A stretch of 64,000 nucleotides of DNA from Hymenobacter chitinivorans DSM 11115 (GCF_002797555.1 NZ_PGFA01000005.1:274421-338420); one strand, 5' to 3'. Positions 16,109 to 28,661 are shown, counted from the stretch's first letter. Notes: generated from the sequence alone by a model not told the origin. Program-made: numbers and translations.

Positions 16109-16397
16109 GCAAAGCTTTCGGTGACTGTCTTAGTCCAGTCCAATTGGGTGCGGCCCGCTAAAAGCCGCCTAGTAGCCACTTTGGATAGAGGCGCTATAGA
16201 GGCAGTATAGAAGCAGCTTAGAGGGAGTATAGCGGAAATATTCACTTTCCCTGGACCTACTCCCGGTCTTCCCCGGCGCCAGGGGCCAGGCCGGGCGGCG
16301 GAATTGGGGTGCCCGACCTCAACCAGGACCTGAACTGTCGCGGCTCCTAAATGAGCGGGCGGCCCGCCACTTTGCGGCCCCTTGCGTACCAGCAGGT

Positions 16398-16889
16398 ATG
16401 AAACAGCTCCTGACCCTGGCCACCCTGCTGACCTGCGCGCTGCCCCTGGCCGCCCAACCGACTACCGCCTCCAAGCCCGTAGTGGCCATATCCGCCAAGC
16501 AGCAGCAGGCCGCCGAGGAGCTGCTGCAGGTGATGCACATGGAGGAAAACACGAACAAGAGCATCGACCAGATGGTGACCATGCAGGTGCAGCAGCGCCC
16601 CGATATGAAGGCCGTGGAGCCCGAGCTGCGCACGTTCATGACCAAGCACATGAGCTGGGCCACCCTCAAGGACGACATGGTGCAGCTCTACGCCACCGAG
16701 TTCACCGAAAAGGACCTGCGCAGCCTCACGGCCTTCTATAAGTCGCCGACGGGGCAGAAGCTGCTCGACAAGCAGCCCGAGCTGCTGCGGGCCACCATGC
16801 GCCTGGGCCAGGAGCGCCTCCAGCAGAACATTCCCGAGCTCCAACAGCTCATCGAGAAGAAGATGCAAAGCCAGGATTCGAAGCAGTAG
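16398..16889 (+). CDS. DUF2059 exported protein
   Basis: 163 residues: signal peptide MKQLLTLATLLTCALPLAAQ, then an all-helical DUF2059-like domain. Its signature is the MVQLYATEFTEKDLRSLTAFYKSPTGQKLLDKQPEL segment, common to small periplasmic proteins of unknown function in many Gram-negatives. The preceding 290-base gap contains only TATAGAGGCAGTATAGAAGCAG-like short direct repeats near 16190-16230. A 32-bp palindrome follows the gene. Confidence 0.85.
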   Translation: MKQLLTLATLLTCALPLAAQPTTASKPVVAISAKQQQAAEELLQVMHMEENTNKSIDQMVTMQVQQRPDMKAVEPELRTFMTKHMSWATLKDDMVQLYATEFTEKDLRSLTAFYKSPTGQKLLDKQPELLRATMRLGQERLQQNIPELQQLIEKKMQSQDSKQ

Positions 16890-16927
16890 GCCGGGAGCAG
16901 GGTTGTGTGTCCTGTCCTCCCGCGCCC

Positions 16928-16992
16928 GTCATCCTGAACGAAACGAAGGGGAGTGAAGGACCTTCACTCCCCTTCGTTTCGTTCAGGATGAC
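16928..16992. repeat. 32-bp perfect palindrome with one-base centre (GTCAT...ATGAC)
   Basis: Arms 16928-16959 and 16961-16992 are exact reverse complements around a single A. The ends read GTCATCCTGAAC and GTTCAGGATGAC and the centre GTGAAGGACCTTCAC. It lies between convergent DUF2059 and acyl-CoA ligase genes, where it may also act as a terminator. The design GTCAT...GAAGGACCT is shared with the long foldback at 12066. Confidence 0.9.
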
Positions 16993-17025
16993 AGATAAAA
17001 CAACGGGGTAAATAAGTGGCTGCCG

Positions 17026-18660
17026 CTAGCCGGCCGTGGGAAATTCGTAGCCGCTGAAGTCCTGGCGGAGCTTGGTCTTGAGCAGCTTGCCGGTGGCGGT
17101 GTGGGGGAGCTGGTCGACGAACTCCACCGCGTCGGGCTTCCACCAGTGGGCCACCTTGCCCTCGAAGAAGTTGAGCAATTCCTCCTTGCTGACCTCCGTG
17201 TCGGGCTTGCGGACGACTACCAGCAGGGGCCTTTCGCTCCACTTGGGGTGGGGCAGGCCAATGACGGCGGCCTCGGCTACGGCGGGGTGAGCCACGGCCA
17301 GGTTCTCCAGGTCAATGGAGCTGATCCACTCCCCGCCCGACTTGATGACGTCCTTGGACCGGTCGGTGATGTTCATGAAGCCGTCGGCGTCGATGGTGGC
17401 CACGTCGCCGGTGCGGAACCAGCCGTCGGGGGTAAACTGGGTGCGGTTGTCGGACTGGTAGTAGCCGCCGGCCACGAAAGGGCCGCGCACGAGCAGGTCG
17501 CCGAAGGCGGTGCCGTCGTGGGGCAGCTCGTGGCCCTCGTCGTCCACAATCTTCATATCAATGCCGAAGATGCTGCGGCCCTGCTTGGTGCTGACGGCAA
17601 ACTGCTCGTCGGGGCTCAGGCTCAGCTGCCGGCTCTTGGGCGTGTTGACGGTGCCCAGGGGCGAGGTTTCGCTCATGCCCCAGGCGTGGCGAATGGTCAC
17701 GCCCAACTCCTCGTCGAAGGCCCGCAGCAGGGCCGGCGGGCAGGAGGCCCCGCCCACAATCATCTTGGTGAGGGTGCTAAAGCGGGCCTTTTTCTCCCGC
17801 ATGAAGGTGAGCAGGCCAAACCAGATGGTGGGCACCCCGGCCGAGAAGGTCACGCCCTCGTTTTCGAAGAGCTCAAATAAGCTGGCCGCGTCGAGGCCGG
17901 GGCCGGGCAGCACCAGCTTGCAGCCAATCATGGGCGCCAGGTAGGGAATACCCCAGGCGTTGACGTGGAACATGGGCACCACGGGCAGAATCACGTCCCG
18001 GGCCGAGCAGTTGAAGCAGTCGGGCAATGCCGCGGCGTAGCTGTGCAGCACCGTGGAGCGGTGGGAGTAGAGCACGCCCTTGGGCTGGTCGGTGGTGCCG
18101 GAGGTGTAGCAGAGCGAGGAGGCGGTATTCTCGTCGAAGGTAGGCCACTCGAACTCGGCGCTGTGGGCGGCCAGCAGGTCTTCGTAGCAGCGCAGGTCGG
18201 GCAGCTGGCTCGTTTCGGGCATGTGGGCCCGGTCGGTCAGCAGCACCCAGCCTTCCACCTGCGGGCAGTGCGGGGCCAGCTTCTCCACCAGGGGCAGAAA
18301 GGTCAGGTCGAAGAAGATGAACCGGTCGGCGGCGTGGTTGATGATGTAGATGAGCTGCTCGGCAAACAGGCGGGGGTTAATCGTGTGGCACACGGCCCCA
18401 ATACCCGAAACGCCATAATAGAGCTCGAAGTGGCGGTGGTTGTTCCAGGCCAGCGTCCCGATTCGGTCCCCGGTCTGCACACCCAAATCTGTCAGGGCAT
18501 TGGCCAGCTGCTTAGCCCGCAGGTGGGCGGCGTGGTAGGTGTAGCGGTGGATGCCGCCCTCGGTCAGGCGCGTCACGATTTCAGTGTCGGCGTGCCACTT
18601 GGCGGCGTGCTGCAGGAGCCCGGCGATGCGCAGGGGCTCGTTCATCATTAATCCTTGCAT
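17026..18660 (-). CDS. Long-chain fatty acid--CoA ligase (AMP-binding superfamily)
   Basis: 544 residues. Adenylation motifs are present: CYTSGTTDQPKGVLYSH (phosphate loop), AWGMSETSPLG, DGWFRTGDVATIDADGFMNITDRSKDVIKSGGEWIS and the C-terminal HTATGKLLKTKLRQDF with the catalytic Lys. These enzymes activate fatty acids with ATP and CoA. The order and length match medium/long-chain acyl-CoA synthetases. ATG at 18660 is used; an AAGGA just upstream of the ATG at 18648 (MMNEPLRI) makes that start equally likely. Monocistronic. Confidence 0.93.
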   Translation of the reverse strand: MQGLMMNEPLRIAGLLQHAAKWHADTEIVTRLTEGGIHRYTYHAAHLRAKQLANALTDLGVQTGDRIGTLAWNNHRHFELYYGVSGIGAVCHTINPRLFAEQLIYIINHAADRFIFFDLTFLPLVEKLAPHCPQVEGWVLLTDRAHMPETSQLPDLRCYEDLLAAHSAEFEWPTFDENTASSLCYTSGTTDQPKGVLYSHRSTVLHSYAAALPDCFNCSARDVILPVVPMFHVNAWGIPYLAPMIGCKLVLPGPGLDAASLFELFENEGVTFSAGVPTIWFGLLTFMREKKARFSTLTKMIVGGASCPPALLRAFDEELGVTIRHAWGMSETSPLGTVNTPKSRQLSLSPDEQFAVSTKQGRSIFGIDMKIVDDEGHELPHDGTAFGDLLVRGPFVAGGYYQSDNRTQFTPDGWFRTGDVATIDADGFMNITDRSKDVIKSGGEWISSIDLENLAVAHPAVAEAAVIGLPHPKWSERPLLVVVRKPDTEVSKEELLNFFEGKVAHWWKPDAVEFVDQLPHTATGKLLKTKLRQDFSGYEFPTAG

Positions 18661-18724
18661 ACGGTTTGGGTAGGGGAGGTGAACGGGCTGATGTGCTAAT
18701 ATGGGAATAAGCTGGTCGTTTTAC

Positions 18725-18997
18725 GTGTCCTTGCGAATCAATCCGTCCTCTGCGCAGGTAGTCCTGACCTTTACCCACAAGGCCTTTCTCGTTGGCTGGT
18801 GTAGAGACGCAACCTTGCGTCTCAATCGTTGCTGTCGTTGTTGCGATTATCGTTCAACGACGAGACGCAAGGTTGCGTCTCTACACTCCGCCAATACAAA
18901 GCCCTTTCCTACACGCAGTAGGAAAGGGCTGTCTGGTAAAAGGACGGGTTGTGCTGCGCAGAGGACGGATTGCTTCGGCTGCGCCTCGCAAGGACAC
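18725..18997. repeat. Nested inverted-repeat element
   Basis: Outer arms are 18725-18757 (GTGTCCTTGCG...CTGCGCAG) and 18954-18997, the right one with an 11-nt insertion. Inner perfect 25-bp arms are 18799-18823 and 18862-18886, made of GTAGAGACGCAA/TTGCGTCTCTAC. A third 13-bp hairpin is at 18900-18930 (AGCCCTTTCCTAC). Together they fill nearly all of the 346-base gap between the acyl-CoA ligase start and the GH3-fusion stop; no gene is visible. Confidence 0.88.
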
Positions 18998-19006
18998 GGG
19001 GGCGTT

Positions 19007-22306
<3,300 letters not shown>

Positions 22307-22923
22307 AACAGGCGCAGAGCTAGTGAAACGGCGAATTTACGGGAAAGCGCCACTTCCCCCTTGCCCGGTGGCCCCAGCCGCTGGAAGCACTGGTAGGGCA
22401 GGGGCCCCAAGCCCGTTGGTGGGCTGGTCAGAAACGACCCCGCTACCAGAAAGCGGGCGGGATGGTTCTTTTTAAATAACTGATAGGAAGTATTTTATTA
22501 TTGCGTCTATAGACGCAATTTACGTAGCCTTTTTCCGGCCGGGGCCGTACATTGAGGCAGAACAGGATTCTAGGGGGAGAATTGGCTTCTGAAGCTATAC
22601 TCCCCGCACCTGTAGTGCTGCCCCATCTACTGCCCCCGCGGCATTCCCCTCGCAACGCCCCGTGCCCCGACCCACACCAGTCGGAGCCGCCGTGCTCCTT
22701 GCCCTCTGCGCCGGCGGCTGTTCAGCAGCTTCCGGGCCCCGCCCGCTACCTATCGTAACTATTGCCCCCAAACAACCCATTGGGTCTGTCCAGGGGGATT
22801 TGCTATGCCCTATCCGCTACGGTCGAAGTCGTCGGCCCCGTCTGGCTTGTAGTGCCGCTTGCCAGAAGCACCACCTATTGCCGCAAGCCGCTTTCTATTC
22901 ACTCTATTCTTTCAGTACTTCCA
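22307..22923. other. 617-base divergent intergenic region before GH5 gene
   Basis: No credible gene; overlapping short frames disagree and lack starts. It holds an AT-rich stretch at 22468-22525 with a 20-bp palindrome, and the promoters of the divergent GH3-fusion and GH5 genes are expected here. The GH5 frame is open upstream to 22762 but without signal-peptide logic before ATG 22924. Confidence 0.5.
22500..22519. promoter_or_regulatory. 20-bp perfect palindrome, candidate operator
   Basis: ATTGCGTCTATAGACGCAAT is fully self-complementary and sits in an AT-rich patch about 400 bp before the secreted GH5 gene. Its half site TTGCGTCT also occurs in the inverted repeat at 18799-18886, so it could be either an operator or a minimal member of that repeat family. 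Confidence 0.4.
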
Positions 22924-24648
22924 ATGAAAACCCCGAAAAACATCCTCCCCCGTCCGCGCCACGCGTGGACCAACTACCTGCTGCTGGGCGTGGCTGCCAC
23001 GCTGGCCCACGGCGCCCTGGCCCAAACCTCAACCCCGGTGCAGCAGTACGGCCTGCTGCAGGTGGCCGGCAATAAGATAGTCGACAAAAACAGCCAACCC
23101 GTAAGCTTGGCCGGCAACAGCCTGTTTTGGAGCAACGACGGCTGGGGCGGCGAAAAATATTACACGGCCAACACCGTGAGCTGGCTGCGCAACAACTGGA
23201 ATGCCAAAGTGGTGCGCGTGGCCATGGGCGTGGAAGACGCGGGCGGCTACATCAGCAACCCGACCGGCAACCGGCAAAAGGTGAAAACGGTGGTGGATGC
23301 CGCCCTGGCCCAGGGGCTGTACGTCATCATCGACTGGCACTCCCACCACGCCGAAAGCTACCAGACCCAGGCTATTGCCTTCTTCCAGGACATGGCCCGC
23401 ACCTACGGCAATACGCCCAACGTCATCTACGAGGTGTATAACGAGCCTCTGCAGGTTTCCTGGACCGGCGTGATTAAGCCTTACGCCGAAGCCGTGGCCG
23501 GCGCCATCCGCGCCATTGACCCCGACAATATCATCGTGGTGGGCACCCCGACCTGGTCGCAGGACGTGGACGTGGCCGCCGCCAGCCCGATTACGCGGTA
23601 CGCTAATATTGCCTACACCCTGCACTTCTACGCCGCCACCCACAAGCAGAGCCTGCGCGACAAGGCCCAGACGGCCCTCAGCCGGGGCGTGCCCCTGTTC
23701 GTAACGGAATACGGCGTCACCGAAGCCTCCGGCAACGGCTACATTGATGCCGCCTCCACCCAGGAGTGGATGACGTTTCTGAAGCAGAACGGCATCAGCC
23801 ACGCCAACTGGGCCTTCAACGACAAGGCCGAGTCGGCCTCGGCCCTGCAGCCCGGCACCAGCCCCGGCGCGGCCTGGTCGGATAGTTTCCTGACCCAGTC
23901 GGGCGCTCTGGTGAAGGGCTACATCCAGAACTGGAACGGCACCGTCACGGGCGGAGGCGGCGGCGGCACGGGCGGCGGGGGCACCACTCCGCCGGCTACC
24001 ACTGGCACGGTGGTGCAGGCCGAAAGCTTCCATGCCATGGCCGGCGTGCAAACCGAAACCACCACCGACACCGGCGGAGGCCTGAACGTGGGCTGGCTGG
24101 ACCCCGGCGACTGGCTGGCCTATACCGTGGATATTCCGGCGGCCGGTAGCTACCTGATTCAGTACCGCGTAGCCAGCCCCAGCGGCGGAGGGCGCATCAG
24201 CCTGGAGCAGAACGCCGGCACCACCCAGCGGGGGACGTTGAGCGTGCCCGCCACCGGCGGCTGGCAAACCTGGACCACTATTTCGCACACCGTGACGCTG
24301 CCCGCGGGCCGGCAGGACATTGCCATTGGCATCCCGGCCGGGGGCTTCAACCTGAACTGGTGGAGCTTTAGCCCGGCCCCGGCCAGCCGGCAGGCCGCAA
24401 CGGCGGCCGAAGCGGCATACCCGAATCCGGCGCAAACAGAGCTGACCGTCGCCGTGCCCGCCGCCGAAGGAGCCGTGCTAATAACCATTCTCGACGGGCA
24501 GGGGCACGAAATAAGTCAGCACCGGGTAGCGGGAACCCCGAAAGGCAAGCAGCTGCGGCTGCCCGTGGAGGGCCTCAAGCCGGGCGTATATTTGCTGCGC
24601 ATCACCCGCAACGGGCAGGTTACCTCCCAGCGGTTCGTGAAAGAGTAG
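22924..24648 (+). CDS. Secreted GH5 cellulase-like enzyme with CBM6 and T9SS sorting domain
   Basis: 574 residues from ATG 22924, chosen because it starts a signal peptide (MKTPKNILPRPRHAWTNYLLLGVAATLAHGALAQ). GH5 catalytic domain about 45-335 has the acid/base Glu in VIYEVYNEPL, the nucleophile Glu in PLFVTEYGV and DWHSHHAE. A Gly-rich linker leads to a CBM6-like carbohydrate-binding module (VQAESFHAMAGV...WLDPGDWLAYTVDIP...NLNWWSF). The C-terminus (AYPNPAQTELTVAVP...PGVYLLRITRNGQVTSQRFVKE) is a T9SS type A sorting domain. Likely an extracellular endoglucanase or related beta-1,4-glycanase. Confidence 0.95.
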   Translation: MKTPKNILPRPRHAWTNYLLLGVAATLAHGALAQTSTPVQQYGLLQVAGNKIVDKNSQPVSLAGNSLFWSNDGWGGEKYYTANTVSWLRNNWNAKVVRVAMGVEDAGGYISNPTGNRQKVKTVVDAALAQGLYVIIDWHSHHAESYQTQAIAFFQDMARTYGNTPNVIYEVYNEPLQVSWTGVIKPYAEAVAGAIRAIDPDNIIVVGTPTWSQDVDVAAASPITRYANIAYTLHFYAATHKQSLRDKAQTALSRGVPLFVTEYGVTEASGNGYIDAASTQEWMTFLKQNGISHANWAFNDKAESASALQPGTSPGAAWSDSFLTQSGALVKGYIQNWNGTVTGGGGGGTGGGGTTPPATTGTVVQAESFHAMAGVQTETTTDTGGGLNVGWLDPGDWLAYTVDIPAAGSYLIQYRVASPSGGGRISLEQNAGTTQRGTLSVPATGGWQTWTTISHTVTLPAGRQDIAIGIPAGGFNLNWWSFSPAPASRQAATAAEAAYPNPAQTELTVAVPAAEGAVLITILDGQGHEISQHRVAGTPKGKQLRLPVEGLKPGVYLLRITRNGQVTSQRFVKE

Positions 24649-24680
24649 CGCCCTGGTCTTTTCCCGGTTCCAACCGTAGT

Positions 24681-24712
24681 AAACGCTCCGGCCAACAGGT
24701 CGGAGCGTTTTT
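24681..24712 (+). terminator. Rho-independent terminator after GH5 gene
   Basis: AAACGCTCCG (24681-24690) pairs with CGGAGCGTTT (24701-24710) and is followed by more T residues, 32 bases after the stop codon. Confidence 0.8.
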
Positions 24713-24747
24713 GCTTTTGGGGCCCGGGGCCGCTGGGGAAGCATTGG

Positions 24748-25281
24748 CTAGTGGGAATTATTCGTCATGGGCCGCTGCATCAGAATGTCGGTCTGCGCTT
24801 CGTCGCCGAGGGTGAAGACGTGCCGGCCGAATTCGACGAAGCCATTTTTTTGGTAGAACCGGATAGCCCGCGGATTTTCCTCCCACACGCCCAGCCACAC
24901 GTAGCGGGCCCGGGCCTGGTCGGCCAGCCGCAGAGCCTGTTCGTAGAGCAGCTGCCCGACTTTCTGCCCGTGGTAGGCCTGGCGCACGTAAATCCGCTCT
25001 ATTTCCAGGGCGTCGGCCGCCTGGGGCTCGGTCTGGGCCGCCCCGGTGTTGACTTTCAGGTAGCCGATGACGTCGTTATTGAGCTCGGCGAAGTAAAACT
25101 GCGAGTCGGGGTTTTGCAGCTCCGCCGTCAGCTTTTCCGTGGCAAAGCCTTCCTCCAGATACGTGCGCATATTGGCCGCGGAGTTGGTGGCGGCAAAGGT
25201 TTCGGAAAAGGTTTGGCGGCCAATCTGCTGCAGCTGGGCCAGGTCCTGCACGGTGGCGGGCCGGATGGTAATCGGGCTCAT
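24748..25281 (-). CDS. GNAT family N-acetyltransferase
   Basis: 177 residues from ATG 25281 (MSPITIRPATVQDLAQLQQIGRQTF). GNAT motif A is visible in LEIERIYVRQAYHGQKVGQLLYEQAL and motif B in VWLGVWEENPRAIRFYQKNGFVEFGRHVF, the acetyl-CoA-binding core. Family members acetylate small molecules, peptides or proteins; the close form is of the spermidine/RimI-like acetyltransferase type, but substrate cannot be fixed. It is divergent from a Crp-family regulator with 99 bp between starts. Confidence 0.9.
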   Translation of the reverse strand: MSPITIRPATVQDLAQLQQIGRQTFSETFAATNSAANMRTYLEEGFATEKLTAELQNPDSQFYFAELNNDVIGYLKVNTGAAQTEPQAADALEIERIYVRQAYHGQKVGQLLYEQALRLADQARARYVWLGVWEENPRAIRFYQKNGFVEFGRHVFTLGDEAQTDILMQRPMTNNSH

Positions 25282-25380
25282 ATTTCTTCTTTCTTTGTAA
25301 AAACGGTCATCAATCACGACGCTGCCGTGGCTACTACCAGTGCGCCGGCGCTGCGGGCCCTGCCGCTTCCACTTCCTGCC

Positions 25381-25977
25381 ATGCTGCCCCCAACTCTGGC
25401 CGAGATTCTGCAAACTACTTATCCGCTGCCGCCCGCCTCGCTGGCGCAAGTTCTGGCCCTGGCCGAGCCGGTGGAGCTGCCCAAAGGCACCCGCCTGTTT
25501 CGGGACGACCAGCTCGCCCAGCACGTGTACGTGTTGCAGCGCGGCCTGGCCCGGGCCTACGCCCGGCGGGCAGAGCGGGAGGTGACGTTCTGGTTTTCGG
25601 CCGAAGGGGCGGTGCTGGCCTCCATTCGGGGCTACACCCAGCAGGCCCTGAGCTACGAAACCATCGAATTATTGGAAGACAGCAGCTTGTTTCGCCTGCC
25701 CATGGCCGGGCTCCAGCAGCTCTACCACACGGATGTGCACCTGGCCAACTGGGGGCGGGTAATGGTGGAGCGGGTGTGGCTCCAAACCGAGCAGCAGCTC
25801 ATTGCCCGGCAGTTTCGCACCGCCGCCGAGCGGTACGCCGACCTGCTGCAGCAAAGTCCGCACCTGCTGCAGCGCGTGGCTCTGGGCCACATTGCGTCCT
25901 ACCTGGGCATTACCCAGGTCACGCTCAGCCGGGTGCGGGCCCAGCTGAAGAAGGCGCCGGCCAGCGCCAGGGGCTAG
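25381..25977 (+). CDS. Crp/Fnr family transcriptional regulator
   Basis: 198 residues from ATG 25381; the longer open frame upstream runs antisense to the GNAT gene. A cyclic-nucleotide-binding-like beta-roll (VELPKGTRLFRDDQLAQHVYVLQRGLARAY) is followed by a dimer helix and a helix-turn-helix at the end (VALGHIASYLGITQVTLSRVRAQLKK). There are no Fnr cysteines and the cAMP contacts are not conserved, as in many Bacteroidota Crp-like proteins with unknown ligands. The divergent arrangement suggests control of the GNAT gene. Confidence 0.9.
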   Translation: MLPPTLAEILQTTYPLPPASLAQVLALAEPVELPKGTRLFRDDQLAQHVYVLQRGLARAYARRAEREVTFWFSAEGAVLASIRGYTQQALSYETIELLEDSSLFRLPMAGLQQLYHTDVHLANWGRVMVERVWLQTEQQLIARQFRTAAERYADLLQQSPHLLQRVALGHIASYLGITQVTLSRVRAQLKKAPASARG

Positions 25978-26120
25978 GTGTTGGGGCTTGAGTAAATACA
26001 ACCACGGCATGGCAGAAGGGAAACGTGTGCCGGCAAAGGTCGGGCCCGGACCCCGCGTTTCTTTTTACCAATGTTAAAAACGACCGAACCCGGCCAAAGA
26101 AGAACCGTGCCGCCGCCAAC

Positions 26121-27131
26121 CTAGTTGACTTCCCACTCCTGGCTAAAGAAGGCCCGACCGTCCTCGCCTTTGAGCAGGGCCGTGGCCAGCAGCTTTTTGC
26201 CCTGCTGCCGGAAGCGCAGCAGCCCGTAGTGCTTCTGATTCACGAGCGGACCCACCCGGTACTGGTTGGGCTCTTCCGCATTCTGGGTGGCCGAGTGCGT
26301 CAGGCCGCTGGCCGTTACTTCGTAGATGGGCTGGGCGCGGCCGGCCAGGGTTATCTTCGAAACTTCACCGATGTGCCGGTCGCCGCTGAGCAGCACCACG
26401 CCTTTGGCCCGGCTGGTTACCAGCAGGCTGAGCAGGCGCTGGCGGGCGGCGGGGAAGTTGGCCCACTTCTCGTAGGGGTGCTGCTGGGGCAAAAATTGGA
26501 TACCCCCGCCGATGATGTGCACGTCGGCGTCGGAGCCCCGGAGCTGCTGCTCCAGCCACCGCCACTGGGCCGCGCCCAGAATGTCGCCGGTGGTGTTGGG
26601 CTGGTAGGTCCGGTCGAAGTTGCGCTCCAGCGGGTCGAGGAAGTAGCGGTTGTCGAGCAGGATGACTTTCACCTTTTTCGAGCCCACGCGGTAAGTATAG
26701 GCCGCGTACAGGCCCGGCTGCCGGCGGCGCGCACTGCCCGCGGGTTCCTGCAGAAAGTCGAGGGCCAGCTGCTGGCTTTCCGTTTTGAAAGGATATTCCC
26801 GGCCCGCGTCGTTGCGGCCGTAGTCGTGGTCGTCCCAGGTGCCGATGATAGTGGGCACCTGCCGGCGAAACTGCTGGTAGGCGGGCAGGTTGAACTGGGC
26901 GTCGTACTTGCGCTTGAGCACCTGCATGTCATTGGTGTCGCCGTAGATATTGTCGCCGAGCCAGAGCCAGACGTCGGGCTTGTCGGCGGCAATGACGGGC
27001 CACAGGGGTTGGGGCAGCTCCACCCGGTTGCAGGAGCCAAAGGCCAGCGTGAGTACCTTCGGCTGCTGAGCCTGGACTGGATTGGTAATAAGTAAGGGAA
27101 GCCCGCAAAGCAATAACAGCCGGTAGTTCAT
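26121..27131 (-). CDS. PhoD-like alkaline phosphatase / metallophosphatase
   Basis: 336 residues with signal peptide (MNYRLLLLCGLPLLITNPVQAQ). PhoD-type metal-binding segments are present: LAFGSCNR, WLWLGDNIYGDT, IGTWDDHDYGRND and VVLLSGDRHIGEV. PhoD phosphatases are exported Ca/Fe phosphomonoesterases or diesterases. The start codon is preceded by CATCTTTG with only four bases between (27136-27143), the same geometry as at 38314 and 50524, so the transcript may be leaderless. Monocistronic. Confidence 0.9.
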   Translation of the reverse strand: MNYRLLLLCGLPLLITNPVQAQQPKVLTLAFGSCNRVELPQPLWPVIAADKPDVWLWLGDNIYGDTNDMQVLKRKYDAQFNLPAYQQFRRQVPTIIGTWDDHDYGRNDAGREYPFKTESQQLALDFLQEPAGSARRRQPGLYAAYTYRVGSKKVKVILLDNRYFLDPLERNFDRTYQPNTTGDILGAAQWRWLEQQLRGSDADVHIIGGGIQFLPQQHPYEKWANFPAARQRLLSLLVTSRAKGVVLLSGDRHIGEVSKITLAGRAQPIYEVTASGLTHSATQNAEEPNQYRVGPLVNQKHYGLLRFRQQGKKLLATALLKGEDGRAFFSQEWEVN

Positions 27132-27251
27132 GGGGCAAAGATGCTGGTTGGGCCGCGCTTCGGCGTGAAGAATATATTAAGCTTAGCTCCGCCGCCAGCC
27201 CGGCGGCCAACAACCTTGGAAAACTTTCCCGGTCTATAGCCGAACCGGTCC

Positions 27252-27259
27252 TACTTTTG
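27252..27259 (+). promoter_or_regulatory. Candidate -7 promoter box (TACTTTTG)
   Basis: TACTTTTG matches the Bacteroidota TAnnTTTG box and lies 80 bases upstream of the regulatory-domain protein at 27340. No good TTG element is seen at the usual distance, so the call is tentative. Confidence 0.4.
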
Positions 27260-27339
27260 CAAGGCCGCATACGCACCCCGCCGGCTTGGTCGTTCAGTAA
27301 GCCCGGGGCATTGCTCCCGTCCACTTTTTCGCCGTTTTG

Positions 27340-28644
27340 ATGACTTCTGCTGCTCTCGTTACTTCCGTTGCCGCCCGGTGCCGCCGGTTTCGGCCCTCGT
27401 TCTTTCTGGTGCTGCTCGGGCTGCTCCTGACCCAGCTAACCCAGGCCCAGCAGCTGCGGGGCGTCGTGCTCGACAAAGATTCCAACCAGCCCCTGCCGTT
27501 TGCCAGCGTATCGGTGCCCGGCACCACGCTGGGCACCACCACCAACACCGAAGGCGAGTTTTCCCTGCGGGTCAACAAGCTGCCCGTGACGCTGCTGATT
27601 TCGGAGCTGGGCCACGTGCGCGACACCCTGCGCGTGACCTCCAACGCCGAGCTGCTGCGCGTGTCCCTGGCTTCGGCCACCATCACCCTGCCCGAGGTAA
27701 AAGTGGGCAGCTACGCCTTCCGCCTCGTCGACCGGGCTTTCCGCCAGCTGCAGCGCAGTAACCGTCAAAAGTTCTACGGCAAGGCCTTCTACCGGCAAAC
27801 TACCCGCATTGCCGGGGACCCCACCGAGCTGCAGGAGGTAGTCTGGAACGTGAAATCCACCACGGCCCGCATCGAGGGCACGGCCATTGCCCAGGGGCGC
27901 TACGCGGCCAAGCCCAGCATTACCAGCTTCAGCAACTTCTCGCTCTACACCAAGTCCTACGGCCTGTATGACGCCAATGCCGACACCACTAAGTCGCTGG
28001 CCCTGCTGAGCCCTAACGTGGTGAAAAATTACCTGTTGGAGCTCAAAGGCATCGTGGCCGGCCCCGACACGACCAAGGGTGGCATTGCCGAAATTGACTT
28101 CATAACCCGCCCCGAGCTGACGCGCTACAAGGCCGAAGGCACCATCTGGATTGACGTGGATAGCTACAAAATCGTGCGCTACCGCATGACCACGCCTAAC
28201 TTCACGGCCACCACGTCCAACCCCGACCAGAAATTCCGCAACACCAAGCTCGACATCGAAATGTCGTTCCAGAACACCGTGGAGGACGTGGCCCCGCTCG
28301 AATACATGAAGGTAAACCTGGCCGCCGACCTGACCACGCCCGGCAAGCCCGCCACCCCAATCACCGTGTCGTCGTTCACGTTCTTCTTCGATACCAGCAC
28401 CACGCCCACCACTGTACCCTACGCCCGCGTCAGCGTCGACGACCGGGATTTGGCCGCCATCAAGAGCATCAAGTACGACCCCGAGTTCTGGGCCAACAAC
28501 CCGGTGGTGAAGCGCACCCCAGTGGAGGATGAAGTAATTCAGTCCTTCGAGAAAAAAGGTGCTTTCGGTACGATGGTTACCAAAGGCAAGTCGGAAACCA
28601 AGCCCGACGTACGCATCGACAAGGACGGCCGGGTAGTGAAATAA
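27340..28644 (+). CDS. Exported protein with carboxypeptidase-regulatory-like domain
   Basis: 434 residues from ATG 27340 (a TTG codon precedes it). A signal region (FFLVLLGLLLTQLTQAQ) is followed by a CarboxypepD_reg-like Ig fold (LRGVVLDKDSNQPLPFASVSVPGTTLGTTTNTEGEFSL). The rest is a beta-rich part (about 130-400) that lacks TonB plug motifs and is far too short for a barrel transporter. Similar domain pairs occur in outer-membrane or periplasmic Bacteroidota proteins of unknown function. Strong bidirectional terminator follows. Confidence 0.8.
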   Translation: MTSAALVTSVAARCRRFRPSFFLVLLGLLLTQLTQAQQLRGVVLDKDSNQPLPFASVSVPGTTLGTTTNTEGEFSLRVNKLPVTLLISELGHVRDTLRVTSNAELLRVSLASATITLPEVKVGSYAFRLVDRAFRQLQRSNRQKFYGKAFYRQTTRIAGDPTELQEVVWNVKSTTARIEGTAIAQGRYAAKPSITSFSNFSLYTKSYGLYDANADTTKSLALLSPNVVKNYLLELKGIVAGPDTTKGGIAEIDFITRPELTRYKAEGTIWIDVDSYKIVRYRMTTPNFTATTSNPDQKFRNTKLDIEMSFQNTVEDVAPLEYMKVNLAADLTTPGKPATPITVSSFTFFFDTSTTPTTVPYARVSVDDRDLAAIKSIKYDPEFWANNPVVKRTPVEDEVIQSFEKKGAFGTMVTKGKSETKPDVRIDKDGRVVK

Positions 28645-28661
28645 CCCGTTTGCCATTTACA

